Part shown: positions 54,216 to 63,616 of the stretch, piece by piece | Layout of the letters: each line of letters starts with the position of its first letter | Numbering within the stretch: position 1 is the first letter of the stretch | Assembly (NCBI GenBank): GCA_902515185.1 | Contig: CABXTN010000003.1 | Location: forward strand, 31,743-95,742 | DNA length: 64,000 nucleotides | Reading direction: 5' to 3' | DNA from: an uncultured Pelagibacteraceae bacterium | GTDB taxonomy: Bacteria > Pseudomonadota > Alphaproteobacteria > Pelagibacterales > Pelagibacteraceae | Position numbers and translations under genes: made by a program | Notes under the pieces: generated by a model | What the model was told of the DNA's origin: nothing | The model's database searches: none | The model's input: the letters and a program-made list of their open reading frames with translations, nothing else

Positions 54216-55353
54216 ATTCTTGAACTATTTTTGGAATATAATTTTTAAAATTGAAAAAACCTTTATTACAATATTTCCAAGAATACTGATCAATTTTTCT
54301 ATATAAAAATGAAATATTTTTTAATTTTTTTGAATTTATAAAATCAAGATTTTCACCAACTGAAGGATATAAACATAATAAATTATCCTTCATAGTTTCT
54401 AGGTCTTTAATATCAATTATTTCGCAATCAATTGATTTTTCTAAAAGTCTCTTTTTTTGATCCTCAAATAAATTTTCTTTAAACTGAATATTTTTTTGAT
54501 TTAATTTTATTTTTCTATTTGCATTTTTATTTAATACTAAAAAAATTTTATTAAATTTGTTATCCTTAAAATCAGAAGTTTCAAATGAAAGATTGTTATC
54601 AAAAATAATCAGGTTTTTATTTTCAATATCTCGTCTATTTTCAAAGTTTTTTGTTTCTATAGAATAAGTTCTACTATCAAATATTGTCTGAGCATCCTCA
54701 TTTAGTTTTATATTTTGAAATCTGTTGTCACTAAACAATTTTATATTCCATTCTTTAGCAATATAGTTTTTTCCTTTTGTTTGTACCCCTGCCACCCATC
54801 TCCAACCTAAAGTGTTAGAGGCAGCATCACCATCAAGCAAATGTTGTAAAAAAAATTCTGCACCTAATTGCCAAGGTAATTTAAGTGTAAAAATCCAAAT
54901 ACTAGCAAACCACATTCTAGTATGGTTATGTAAATAATTATTTTCTTTAAGTTCTTTTACCCATTCGTCAAAGCATTTCAAATTAGTATTTCCGTTAATT
55001 GCATTTTTGTAATTCTGATTATTTGTATAATTTTTTCTAATTTTTTCTAAATCGGATAAATAGTCTTTCCATACTGTGGGTCTTAATTCCAGCCATCCTT
55101 TCCAATAAACTCTCCACAGAACTTCTTGAATAAATTTTTCATTTTTAGTGAAAGAAAATTTTTTAAGAGACTTATCTATGACTTCTGTTTCATTAATAAT
55201 TCCGTGTGAAATATACGGAGATAGACATGATATGTTATTCCTTTTTTTAGAGCCATAGTCAAAATTCCTAAGCTTTGCATATTGATTAAGATTATTTTCA
55301 ACAAACCTATCTAATCGTTCAATGGCTGCAGACCTACTTGGCAAAAAGTTCAT
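54208..55353 (-). CDS. photolyase/cryptochrome-like FAD-binding protein without the N-terminal antenna domain
   Basis: 381 residues, only the FAD-binding half of a photolyase. SCLSPYISHGIINETEV, EVLWRVYWKGWLELRP, HNHTRMWFASIWIF and FLQHLLDGDAASNTLGWRWVAGVQ are the FAD/DNA-binding helices. There is no Rossmann domain before residue 20. The last 150 residues are divergent and may form an extra domain. Probably light-dependent repair or photosensing. It ends against the photolyase-DCC-DUF2256 operon, so both photolyase genes form one convergent cluster. Confidence 0.88.
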   Translation of the reverse strand: MNFLPSRSAAIERLDRFVENNLNQYAKLRNFDYGSKKRNNISCLSPYISHGIINETEVIDKSLKKFSFTKNEKFIQEVLWRVYWKGWLELRPTVWKDYLSDLEKIRKNYTNNQNYKNAINGNTNLKCFDEWVKELKENNYLHNHTRMWFASIWIFTLKLPWQLGAEFFLQHLLDGDAASNTLGWRWVAGVQTKGKNYIAKEWNIKLFSDNRFQNIKLNEDAQTIFDSRTYSIETKNFENRRDIENKNLIIFDNNLSFETSDFKDNKFNKIFLVLNKNANRKIKLNQKNIQFKENLFEDQKKRLLEKSIDCEIIDIKDLETMKDNLLCLYPSVGENLDFINSKKLKNISFLYRKIDQYSWKYCNKGFFNFKNYIPKIVQEFI

Positions 55354-55359
55354 TAACGA

Positions 55360-56541
55360 TTATTTTAGTTTTTTTTTGTGAAAATTTATAAATCTTTCAA
55401 CATTTGATTTATTAAATGATTTATTTTCTTCGAAAGATACCTTTTTCATAGAGTAAGCATTACTTTTTGTAACTCTTGAATGAATTATAACATTACCTTT
55501 ATAAAGTTTTAATTTTATTGATCCGTTAACTTTATTTCTTTTTGCATCTACAATTTTTTGAATTTTTAATCTTTCCTTTGAATACCAATAACCGTTATAA
55601 ATTAATTCAGCATATCTTGGCATTACCCTATCTTTTTTATGCATCGTCTCTTTGTCTAATGTTATTGACTCAATAGCTCTATGTGCTTGAATCAGTAATG
55701 TACCTCCAGGAGTTTCATAAACACCCCTAGATTTTATTCCAAGAAATCTATTTTCAACTAAATCAACTCTACCAATTCCGTTTTTACCAGCTATTTGATT
55801 TAATTTTTCTAAAAGTTTTGCAGGATTTAATTTTTTCCCATTTACACTTATTGGATCTCCATTGCTAAATCCAATTGTTATATAGGTTGATTTGTTAGGT
55901 GATTTCTCAGGAGATGTAGTTCTTTGAAATATGAAATCTGGTGCCGAATTTTTTGGATTTTCTAATGCCTTACCTTCTGTAGATGTATGCAATAAATTAT
56001 CATCTACTGAAAAAGGTGGTGCACCTTTTTTATCTTTAGGTATTGGTATATTATGTTTTTTTGCGTAATTAATTAAATCAGTTCTAGATTTAAGTTTCCA
56101 AATTCTCCAAGGAGCAATAATTTTTATTTTTGAGTCAAAGTAATGATAACCAAGCTCAAATCTTACTTGATCATTACCTTTGCCTGTAGATCCATGAGAA
56201 ACTGCATAAGCTTTATATTTTTTTGCAATTTTTATTTGATCTTTAGCAATTAAGGGTCGAGCTATGGATGTGCCAAGTAAATAGACACCTTCGTAGATTG
56301 CATGACCTCTGATCATAGGGAAAACATAATCTTTAACAAATATATTTTTTAGATCATTTATTATTATATTTTTTACACCCAGCTTCTTTGCGTTAATTAT
56401 AATTTTTTTCTTATCTATTTTTTGTCCAATGTCTGCAGTATATGCTATTATTTCGGCATCATAATTTTCTTGAAGCCACTTAAGTATTATCGATGTATCT
56501 AAACCGCCAGAGTACGCGAGTACAATTTTTCTTTTTTTCAT
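55360..56541 (-). CDS. argG: argininosuccinate synthase
   Basis: ATP-dependent joining of citrulline and aspartate in arginine synthesis. 393 residues. The ATP pyrophosphatase loop AYSGGLDTS, the SHGSTGKGNDQVRFELGY block and GRVDLVENRFLGIKSRGVYETPG are conserved. It lies 6 bp upstream of the photolyase-like gene on the same strand and 7 bp after ialB, so possibly one transcript, with no functional link evident. Confidence 0.97.
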   Translation of the reverse strand: MKKRKIVLAYSGGLDTSIILKWLQENYDAEIIAYTADIGQKIDKKKIIINAKKLGVKNIIINDLKNIFVKDYVFPMIRGHAIYEGVYLLGTSIARPLIAKDQIKIAKKYKAYAVSHGSTGKGNDQVRFELGYHYFDSKIKIIAPWRIWKLKSRTDLINYAKKHNIPIPKDKKGAPPFSVDDNLLHTSTEGKALENPKNSAPDFIFQRTTSPEKSPNKSTYITIGFSNGDPISVNGKKLNPAKLLEKLNQIAGKNGIGRVDLVENRFLGIKSRGVYETPGGTLLIQAHRAIESITLDKETMHKKDRVMPRYAELIYNGYWYSKERLKIQKIVDAKRNKVNGSIKLKLYKGNVIIHSRVTKSNAYSMKKVSFEENKSFNKSNVERFINFHKKKLK

Positions 56542-56548
56542 TATTTAT

Positions 56549-57055
56549 TTAACTACAGCTTTTTTTTGCTTCGTTATAAGCTTTTGTAAAACCTAAAAGT
56601 GAATAGTGATCAATTGTTTGTGATCCCGATGAATTATATCCTGATATCATAATTCTTGAGCCTTTTTTCATAGTTCTAATCATTTTTTTCTCAATCTTAT
56701 TATCGGCAATCCATGCAAAATTTTGCTGCGCGATATCAAAATTGTATTTGTTTTTCCCAGACTTAGCCGTAATTGAATTTTGCTTATTAAATTCATAACC
56801 AGGTGTGATACTAATTTCGTCTTTAATTTTTTCGCTTGGTCTAAAAGTTACAAATAATCTAGCATCTCTTTTGTTTGTTTTTGGAGCTTGAAGAACAGGT
56901 TTTGATTGTGCAAAACAAACAACCCCAGTATCTTTTACCAAAACCATAGTTTCCCAATCTTTAAACTTTCCAACTTTTTTAACCTCATCCCCAATTACGT
57001 TAAATCCAAAAGATAAAAAAAGGGTTATAAAAAATGTTTTTTTAATTAGGGACAT
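56549..57055 (-). CDS. invasion-associated locus B (IalB) family periplasmic protein
   Basis: 168 residues with a signal peptide (TFFITLFLSFGFNVIG). The IalB pattern is visible: VGKFKDWETMVLVKDTGVVCFAQSKP near the start and a closing cysteine (KKSCS), probably disulfide-linked to the first. In Bartonella IalB affects erythrocyte invasion, but homologues are general alphaproteobacterial periplasmic proteins, so the name should not be read as virulence. It overlaps the aldo/keto reductase end by 10 bp. Confidence 0.87.
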   Translation of the reverse strand: MSLIKKTFFITLFLSFGFNVIGDEVKKVGKFKDWETMVLVKDTGVVCFAQSKPVLQAPKTNKRDARLFVTFRPSEKIKDEISITPGYEFNKQNSITAKSGKNKYNFDIAQQNFAWIADNKIEKKMIRTMKKGSRIMISGYNSSGSQTIDHYSLLGFTKAYNEAKKSCS

Positions 57056-58084
57056 GGGTTTGGATATAAATTTTGAACTTCATTAATTTCTTTTAAAATT
57101 TCTTTTGTAAGATTAACATTTACACTTTCTATATCAGTTTTCAACTGATCCATCCTAGTTGCGCCGATTATCACACTAGTAACGAAAGGTTGGATTTCGC
57201 AGAACTTAAGTGACATCTGAGCCATATCAAGGTTATGCTTTTGTGCTATTTTATAGTAAGCTTCAACAGCTTTTTCAGTATTTGGCTTATTATATCTAGT
57301 CCAAAAATCTCCATCTACTGCCAGTCTAGATTTTTCAGGTCTTTCTTTATTTCTATATTTTCCCGTTAAGAAACCAATTGCAAGAGGAGAATATGCTAGT
57401 AGACCAATTTTTTCCCTCACAGATATTTCTGCTAAACCTATTTCATATGTACGATTTAGTAAATTATAGGGATTTTGTACTGACATCATTCTTGGTAAAT
57501 TTTTTTCATTTGAAATTTGTAAAAATTTAGATGCACCCCAAGGAGTTTCATTTGATAAACCAACGTATCTAATTTTTCCATCCTTAATAAATTTTTGTAA
57601 ATTTTCCAATACATCCTCAAACTTGTTCCAGTCATCATTATCATTATGTTCATAACCTAATCTGCCAAACATATTTGTATTTCTTTCGGGCCAGTGCAAT
57701 TGATATAAATCTATATAGTCAGTTTTTAGTCTTTTTAAGCTACCCTCAATTGCCTCAGAAATATTCTTAATTCCAAATTGATTACCCCCACCTCTGACAT
57801 AAGATCTCATAGGACCAGAAACTTTTGTAGCCAGAATAACCTTGTCTCTTTTTTTTTGTTTTTTCAAACCAATTACCAATTATTACTTCTGTATGGCCAA
57901 ACGTTTCAGCCTTGGGAGGTATTGAATAAATTTCAGCAGTGTCCCAAAAATTAACACCTTTATCTAATGCAAAATCCATTTGTTCAAAACCTTCTTCTTT
58001 AGAATTTTGCTCACCCCAGGTCATTGTACCGAGACAAATTGTACTTACTTTTAAGTCTGTATTACCTAATTTCTTATAATTCAT
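57046..58084 (-). pseudogene. aldo/keto reductase, broken by a single-base frameshift
   Basis: Two frames together make one aldo/keto reductase. The N-terminal part (58084 to about 57850) has MNYKKLGNTDLKVSTICLG and FWDTAEIYS with Asp and Tyr of the tetrad. The C-terminal part continues RDKVILATKVSGP (Lys) and YQLHWPE (His), to the 57046 end. The join is in a 9-A run (plus-strand T run 57849-57857); eight would restore ...KTKKRDKVILATK. Otherwise the gene looks well conserved, so the shift may be recent, a sequencing error, or tolerated by slippage on the A-run. In-frame length would be about 345 residues. Confidence 0.88.
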
Positions 58085-58147
58085 TAAATATTTATTACTT
58101 TTAATTGATCTCTTGAAAATACGAAAAAATATTATTATATATATTAT

Positions 58148-58903
58148 ATGAATTTTAATAGACAAAATTTATTTCAAGCAACAGCTGCAAAAAAAACAGT
58201 TGTATGGGATGAGGGTCTTAGGTCGTATATGCTTAAGGTCTATAACTACATGGCAACAGGAGTACTTTTAACAGGTATAATTGCATTATTATCTTTTAAA
58301 ATGTCAGTCATAACAGATGCTCAAGGAGCTATAGTAGGATTTACATCACTAGGAAATGCACTTTTCTTTTCAGGATTAAAATGGGTAGTTATGCTGGCTC
58401 CTCTTGGAATTGTATTTTACATGAGTTTTGGAATTAACAAGATGAGCGCTGGTAAAGCTCAAACTGTTTTTTGGGTCTTCGCAGCTTTAATGGGACTATC
58501 TTTGTCTTGGATACTCCTAGTCTACACGGGAGTAAGTGTTGCAAGAGTTTTTTTTATTACCTCAGCAACTTTTGGAGCAATGAGTATTTATGGCTACACA
58601 ACTAAAAGAGATTTAACTAAGTTAGGCTCTTTTTTGATGATGGGCTTAATAGGAATAATTATTGCATCATTAATTAATATATTTCTAAAATCTTCAATGA
58701 TGTACTTTGTTATATCAATTTTAGGTGTATTAATTTTTGTTGGATTAACAGCTTACGACACACAAAAAATTAAAAACATGTATGCAGCTTCAGATTCAGG
58801 AGAAGTTATCGGTAAAAAAGCTGTAATGGGCGCACTAACACTTTATTTAGATTTTATAAATCTTTTCATAATGCTTTTAAGACTTTTTGGTCAAAGAAGA
58901 TAA
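58148..58903 (+). CDS. Bax inhibitor-1/YccA family membrane protein
   Basis: 251 residues with about seven membrane helices. KVYNYMATGVLLTGIIALL near the N terminus and the closing LTAYDTQKIKNMY with ALTLYLDFINLFIMLLRLFGQRR are the BI-1 signature, including the pH-sensing aspartates in the last helices. It is a Ca2+-leak-type channel family; the bacterial role is unclear. It is divergent from the aldo/keto reductase and 7 bp from the convergent DUF2794 gene. Confidence 0.94.
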   Translation: MNFNRQNLFQATAAKKTVVWDEGLRSYMLKVYNYMATGVLLTGIIALLSFKMSVITDAQGAIVGFTSLGNALFFSGLKWVVMLAPLGIVFYMSFGINKMSAGKAQTVFWVFAALMGLSLSWILLVYTGVSVARVFFITSATFGAMSIYGYTTKRDLTKLGSFLMMGLIGIIIASLINIFLKSSMMYFVISILGVLIFVGLTAYDTQKIKNMYAASDSGEVIGKKAVMGALTLYLDFINLFIMLLRLFGQRR

Positions 58904-58910
58904 TTAATAA

Positions 58911-59249
58911 TTATAATTTTTTCCAATTTGTATTCTTTAGTAAAACTTCTAAACTATTTGAATTTTTATAAATTTTGCCTTTTGAGTCAGTAATTAAATA
59001 TTTCAAATTTTTACTTGTCGGTCTAAAATTTTTGCTGATTTTATAAGTAGCATTTTCTGTTGAGTTTTTAAAAACACTAAAACTAACTTGCTTACTTGAT
59101 ATTGTTAAACCATAATCTTTCCAGGATCCCTCGGAAACTTTTTTTGCATATAAATTTAGAATAATCTTTAACTCATTTTTCTCAAAAAAATAATTCTTAT
59201 CATTTTCTTTGAAAGTATTATCTATTACAAGTTTAAGCTTATTATTCAT
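58911..59249 (-). CDS. DUF2794 family protein
   Basis: 112 residues from the ATG at 59249 (a TTG one codon upstream is less likely). ELKIILNLYAKKVSEGSWKDYGL, then SVFKNSTENATYKISK match the alphaproteobacterial DUF2794 pattern. Function unknown. Its start overlaps the shifted end of yciB by 8 bp, so both were probably translated from one mRNA. Confidence 0.8.
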   Translation of the reverse strand: MNNKLKLVIDNTFKENDKNYFFEKNELKIILNLYAKKVSEGSWKDYGLTISSKQVSFSVFKNSTENATYKISKNFRPTSKNLKYLITDSKGKIYKNSNSLEVLLKNTNWKKL

Positions 59250-59794
59250 CAATTTTATATTTATTTATTATATTAAATTGGAAAGCAGTAAATATAAATG
59301 TTATTGGCAACATTCCCCAAACTTTAAAATTTACCCAAAATTCCTCTGATTGAGTCCTCCAAACAATTTCATTTAAAATTGCAAGTGCAAAAAAGAAATA
59401 TGCCCATCTTTGATTTAATATTTTCCACCCTTATGTCTGAAAGTTTTAGAGCATTTCCAAGCATTTTTTTCAATAGCGGTTCTTTTGTGAATAATTTTCC
59501 AAAAATTAAAGCTAAACCAAAGATGATATTAATAATTGTTGGTTTAATGTAAATAAAAATTGGATTTTTAAAATAAATAGTTAATCCTCCAAAAAAAGTT
59601 ATCAAAATTCCACCTATTAAAGGAACTGTTGGTATTTTTTTTTCTTTAATCCAAACAAAACCAAGCGCAATTAATGTAGCTATAATAAATGGAGGAATTG
59701 CAACTTCTAAACTTTTATCATTTTTATAATAAAAAGAGAAAAATACTAAAAGAGGACCAAAGTCTGTGACAAATTTAAAAAATGACTTATTCAC
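59242..59794 (-). pseudogene. yciB: septation protein A/YciB (IspZ), broken by a single-base frameshift
   Basis: Inner-membrane protein with five helices involved in septation. The first frame (59794 to about 59432) has KFVTDFGPLLVFFSFYY and the helices to ALKLSD. The second frame continues WKILNQRWAYFFFALAILNE...VWRT, ending at 59242. Removing one base in the ATAAGGG stretch (near 59428-59434, minus strand) restores a full-length 183-residue protein. Residues beyond the break are fully conserved in character, arguing for a recent mutation or sequence error. Confidence 0.88.
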
Positions 59795-59874
59795 AAAAAG
59801 ATATTAACAGATTTAAAAAAACTTTAGTATTTTTTTATTGATTTTTAGATTTAAATACACATATACTATTCCTA

Positions 59875-60196
59875 ATGACAGTGCAAAAAGCAAAATTTTC
59901 AATCGGAGATATAGTTAAACACAAACACTTTGATTTTAGGGGTGTGATATATGATGTTGACTTTAAGTTTAATAATTCAGAGGAATGGTATCAGTCTATT
60001 CCAAAAAAATGTAAGACCGAGAAAGGATCAGCCATTTTATCATCTTCTTGCAGAAAATGATGACGTTACTTACGAAGCTTATGTGTCAGAGCAAAATCTT
60101 TTAATGGATGATTCAGAAGAGCCTATTAAACACCCGCTGATTAACGAAATTTTCTCAGGCAAGAGGGGTTCTAGCTATTTTAAGCCTTCAAATTAA
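59875..60196 (+). pseudogene. hspQ: heat shock protein HspQ, broken by a single-base frameshift
   Basis: HspQ is a hemimethylated-DNA-binding/Lon-specificity protein. Frame one gives MTVQKAKFSIGDIVKHKHFDFRG to EEWYQSIPK, then changes frame at a 7-A run (60003-60009). The other frame continues NVRPRKDQPFYHLLAENDD...YVSEQNLL to the 60196 end. With six A residues the join reads IPKNVRPRKDQPFYHLL, the conserved HspQ core, and the protein is about 106 residues. No other damage is seen. Confidence 0.9.
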
Positions 60197-60230
60197 AAAA
60201 ATACATTATTTAAACACAATTAGTTCAAAT

Positions 60231-60331
60231 CTTGGTCATATAAAATTGTTAATCTAAATTCTTGACCAGGAATGATATTGTTTCCCTTATTAATTATCTC
60301 CCTCTCATTCCTGGTCAGAAACTGACTTTTT
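60231..60331 (+). promoter_or_regulatory. possible four-segment attenuator-like leader before ccmC
   Basis: Four mutually competing segments: 1 (60231-60238, CTTGGTCA) can pair with 2 (60263-60270, TGACCAGG). 2 extended (60263-60275) pairs perfectly over 13 bp with 3 (60305-60317). 3' end of 3 (60314-60318, GTCAG) pairs across AAA with 4 (60322-60326, CTGAC), followed by TTTTT (60327-60331). This 1:2, 2:3, 3:4 layout resembles a transcription attenuator, with the terminator hairpin small (5 bp plus a G-U). Alternatively the long inverted repeat is just the terminator of hspQ. Confidence 0.5.
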
Positions 60332-60370
60332 AGCCCATTCATAACTTTCAAAATTCGTATATAATTTGGC

Positions 60371-61075
60371 ATGGATTTTTTTAATCAAAGTAAAATTTTT
60401 TCATTAATAAATAAATATCAAAGTTTTGTTCTAATATTTTTTTTATTAATATTACTTTTAGGTTTAACAGAAGCCCTATTTTTATCACCACAAGATTATC
60501 TACAAGGAGATTCAGTTAGAATTATGTATGTCCATGTTCCTTCAGCATGGATTTCCTTAGGGATATTTTCTTTAATGGCATTACTATCAATTTTAGTTTT
60601 TGTTTTTAAAAATAAAAATTTAATAATCATTTCAAAAAGTTTAGCTCCATCAGGGTTTGTCTTTACTTTAATAGCTTTAGTAACGGGTTCGATTTGGGGT
60701 AAACCCACTTGGGGGACATGGTGGGCCTGGGATGCGAGAATTACATCAATGTTAATTTTAGCATTTTTTTATTTTATGTACTTGTTAGCTTGGCGAGTAT
60801 TTGAGAATAAAGATAATGTAGTTAAGATAACATCATTAATATGCATAATAGGAGCAATAAATATACCACTTATAAAATTTTCTGTAGATTGGTGGAGCAC
60901 TCTTCACCAACCATCTTCAATTAAAATACTATCTGAATCAACTATTCACGAGTCAATGTTAATACCTTTAATATTAATGACTGCGGCATTTGCTCTATTT
61001 TCTTTACTGATTTTTTTAATGAAATATAATACAGAATTGATAAAAATTAAAATTAAAGGTTTAGATAGATTATGA
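60371..61075 (+). CDS. ccmC: haem exporter/cytochrome c maturation protein CcmC
   Basis: Membrane protein that loads haem onto CcmE. 234 residues, six helices. The WWD motif is GTWWAWDARITSMLILAF (about 115-132), flanked by the essential His residues in YVHVPSAWI and WWSTLHQPSSI. It leads the ccmC-D-E-F-G run; the ABC part (ccmAB) is not in the window. Its 4-bp overlap with ccmD indicates coupling. Confidence 0.97.
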   Translation: MDFFNQSKIFSLINKYQSFVLIFFLLILLLGLTEALFLSPQDYLQGDSVRIMYVHVPSAWISLGIFSLMALLSILVFVFKNKNLIIISKSLAPSGFVFTLIALVTGSIWGKPTWGTWWAWDARITSMLILAFFYFMYLLAWRVFENKDNVVKITSLICIIGAINIPLIKFSVDWWSTLHQPSSIKILSESTIHESMLIPLILMTAAFALFSLLIFLMKYNTELIKIKIKGLDRL

Positions 61076-61305
61076 TTACAAATTTCTTAAACATGAATGG
61101 ATATGGAATTTACGTTTTTTCAGCTTTTATTTTTACTTTAATAAATTTTGCTGGATTGTATTTTATTGTTAGTTCTCAATTTAAAAAGGAACAACAAAAA
61201 TTTGCTGAGTTATTTGGTAAGTTGAGTGCGGAAAAAGTTTCTGAGGCCAATAAACAAAAAATAAATAAAGAAATATTATCAGCGGGTATTCTTTCAAAGA
61301 TTTAA
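61072..61305 (+). CDS. ccmD: haem exporter protein CcmD
   Basis: 77 residues with one membrane helix (YVFSAFIFTLINFAGLYFIV) and a charged cytoplasmic tail, typical of CcmD, which helps release holo-CcmE from the CcmABCD complex. The tail is a little longer than in E. coli. Assignment rests on size, topology and position between ccmC and ccmE. Confidence 0.85.
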   Translation: MITNFLNMNGYGIYVFSAFIFTLINFAGLYFIVSSQFKKEQQKFAELFGKLSAEKVSEANKQKINKEILSAGILSKI

Positions 61306-61314
61306 CTTTAACAA

Positions 61315-61731
61315 ATGTATGGTAAAAAGGTTAAACTAAGAATTTTATTCTTAATAGTTTTAGTTTTAACAATTGCTTTAACAGTTTTTTTTGTTTTAAA
61401 CTCCTTAAAGGAAAACGTTGTATATTTTTTGTCCCCTTCAGAAGTTAAAATTCTTAGTGAAATAAAAAAAGATAAAATAAGAGTCGGTGGAATGGTAAAA
61501 AAAAATTCTATAAATATTAATAATGATCAAATAATATTTGTAATAACTGATTTTAAAAATGATATAAATGTAAGCTATGCTGGCTTAGTACCAAACTTGT
61601 TCCAAGAAAATAAAGGTGTTGTTGCAGAAGGTTTTTTACAAGACAGAAATTATTTTAAAGCTGTAAAAATTTTAGCTAAGCATGATGAAAATTATATGCC
61701 TCCAGAATTAAATAAAAAAATAGAAGAGTAA
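61315..61731 (+). CDS. ccmE: cytochrome c maturation haem chaperone CcmE
   Basis: Periplasmic, membrane-anchored haem carrier. 138 residues. N-terminal anchor ([19 protein letters not shown]), OB-fold with [11 protein letters not shown], and the covalent haem-binding histidine in [13 protein letters not shown], with the Tyr that ligates haem. It hands haem to CcmF. It is between ccmD and ccmF with 9- and 4-bp gaps. Confidence 0.96.
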   Translation: MYGKKVKLRILFLIVLVLTIALTVFFVLNSLKENVVYFLSPSEVKILSEIKKDKIRVGGMVKKNSININNDQIIFVITDFKNDINVSYAGLVPNLFQENKGVVAEGFLQDRNYFKAVKILAKHDENYMPPELNKKIEE

Positions 61732-61735
61732 TAAA

Positions 61736-63616
61736 TTGATTTTTAATTTTATAGGTAGTTATTCTGTAATCATCTCACTTTTTTTATCAGTGTTTATTTT
61801 CTTAAAAATTCTTTTCAAGCTAAAAAATTTAAATCATTTTTTAAGTTTTAATTTAAAAAACTTAATTTTTTTTCAGTTTTTTTTTGTTTTAGTAAGTTTT
61901 ATCTCTTTGTTAATTTTATTCCTTAATTCTGAATTTGGAAACATCACAGTTTATAATAATTCCCATACTACAAAGCCAATATTTTATAAGATAAGTGGTT
62001 TATGGGGTAACCACGAGGGAAGTTTGTTACTATGGTTATTAATACTTACTTTTATTAATTTTTCATATTTTTTAACTTCAAAAAATAGATCAATTAAAGA
62101 AAGACTTTTTACATCTATTTTTCAACAAATAATAATACTTGGTTTTCTTATTTTTTTAATTTTTACTTCAAATCCATTTAGTGAAATATTTCCAACTCCA
62201 AAAGAGGGTCTTGGCTTAAACCCAATTTTACAAGATCCTATCCTTGCTATTCATCCTCCAGTGCTTTACTTGGGATATGTTAGTACATCAATTATTTTTT
62301 CATCATCAATGTCATCATTAATTAGTGGAAATGTTAATAGTAGTTGGGCAAGTCATATAAAGTCATGGATATTAGGATCCTGGATATTCCTAACTGGTGG
62401 AATTTTATTAGGCTCTATCTGGGCATATTACGAGTTGGGTTGGGGAGGCTTTTGGTTTTGGGATCCAGTTGAAAATATATCTTTAATGCCATGGATAAGT
62501 TTAACAGCATTGTTGCACTGTATATTGGTTTTAGAAAAAAGATCGACCCTAGGTTCTTGGTCCATAATTTTATCAATATCTACATTTACGTTAAGTGTAT
62601 GTGGAACTTTTTTAGTAAGATCAGGTATATTAAATTCAGTTCATACATTTGCCAATGATCCAGAGAGAGGGTTATATATTTTATTATTTTTATTTTTTAT
62701 AATTTTCATGTCACTAATCATTTATTTTTTTTATGAAGAAAAGTTACAAGTAACTAAAAAAACTTTTGGATTATTTACCAAAGAAAGCCATATTTTAATA
62801 AATAATTGGTTTTTAATGTATTTTTTATCTGTAATTTTAATCGGTACAATTTATCCAATTTTTCTTGAGGTAATATCAAACCAAATAATTTCAGTTGGCC
62901 CACCATTTTTCAATAAATTAATAATTCCATTTTTAATACCTTTTTTAATATTTATGTCTTTGGGTCCTAATTTAGGATGGATCAATAATAAAGTAATTAA
63001 AAAAAAGTTTCACTTATTATTATTTTTTATAATAAATTTAATTTTATCTTATGTAATTTTAAAACTTATTGGAAAAACTAAGCTTACTTTAATTTTACTA
63101 CTTACTGCAAGTTTTTATCTTTTCTTTATTTCATTTAAAGATTTATTAAAAAAAAGTTATAAAAATTATGCACAAGGGATTTCTCACTTTGGTTTTAGCC
63201 TTCTAATATTGAGTATAATTTTTAATTCAATACTTTCAAAAGAAATTACATCTAACCTAAAAGTTGGAGATGAAATTAAATTTCAAAATAGTAAAATATT
63301 TTTTAAAAAAATAGAGATAAGTTCAGGACCTAATTTCGAAAAAGTTATTGGACAATTTGTTATAAAAGACTCTAGAAATAATAAAACGGTATTTTTGCCC
63401 GAAATTAGAATTTATAATCAACCTGAGGTGATTACTAGTGAGGCACATATTAAAACAAGTATTTTAAAAGATAGATTTTTAGTAATTAATCCCATTAAAA
63501 ATAAAGATTACTTTAACGTTCGATATCAAGAAAAACCACTAATGTTATGGATCTGGATTTCGGTAATCTTGATTATGATAGGTGGAAGTATAAATTTTTT
63601 AAAAAATGAGAAATAA
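61736..63616 (+). CDS. ccmF: cytochrome c haem lyase subunit CcmF
   Basis: Large membrane protein that attaches haem to apocytochromes. 626 residues, more than 12 helices. GLWGNHEGSLLLWLL, the WWD region GWGGFWFWDPVENISLMPWI, and LVRSGILNSVHTFANDPERG are all conserved. The start is TTG at 61736; no ATG precedes the first helix. It overlaps the ccmG ATG by 11 bp. Confidence 0.95.
   Translation: MIFNFIGSYSVIISLFLSVFIFLKILFKLKNLNHFLSFNLKNLIFFQFFFVLVSFISLLILFLNSEFGNITVYNNSHTTKPIFYKISGLWGNHEGSLLLWLLILTFINFSYFLTSKNRSIKERLFTSIFQQIIILGFLIFLIFTSNPFSEIFPTPKEGLGLNPILQDPILAIHPPVLYLGYVSTSIIFSSSMSSLISGNVNSSWASHIKSWILGSWIFLTGGILLGSIWAYYELGWGGFWFWDPVENISLMPWISLTALLHCILVLEKRSTLGSWSIILSISTFTLSVCGTFLVRSGILNSVHTFANDPERGLYILLFLFFIIFMSLIIYFFYEEKLQVTKKTFGLFTKESHILINNWFLMYFLSVILIGTIYPIFLEVISNQIISVGPPFFNKLIIPFLIPFLIFMSLGPNLGWINNKVIKKKFHLLLFFIINLILSYVILKLIGKTKLTLILLLTASFYLFFISFKDLLKKSYKNYAQGISHFGFSLLILSIIFNSILSKEITSNLKVGDEIKFQNSKIFFKKIEISSGPNFEKVIGQFVIKDSRNNKTVFLPEIRIYNQPEVITSEAHIKTSILKDRFLVINPIKNKDYFNVRYQEKPLMLWIWISVILIMIGGSINFLKNEK

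Noticed and set aside
57849..57857. Programmed ribosomal frameshift in the aldo/keto reductase
   Set aside because: No downstream structure was seen, and two other unrelated frameshifts nearby make sequence error or decay simpler.
57782..58165. A stand-alone 127-residue protein from the upstream half of the aldo/keto reductase
   Set aside because: It starts at a TTG far upstream of the family start and its end is nonsense after the A-run; it is the shifted half of one gene.
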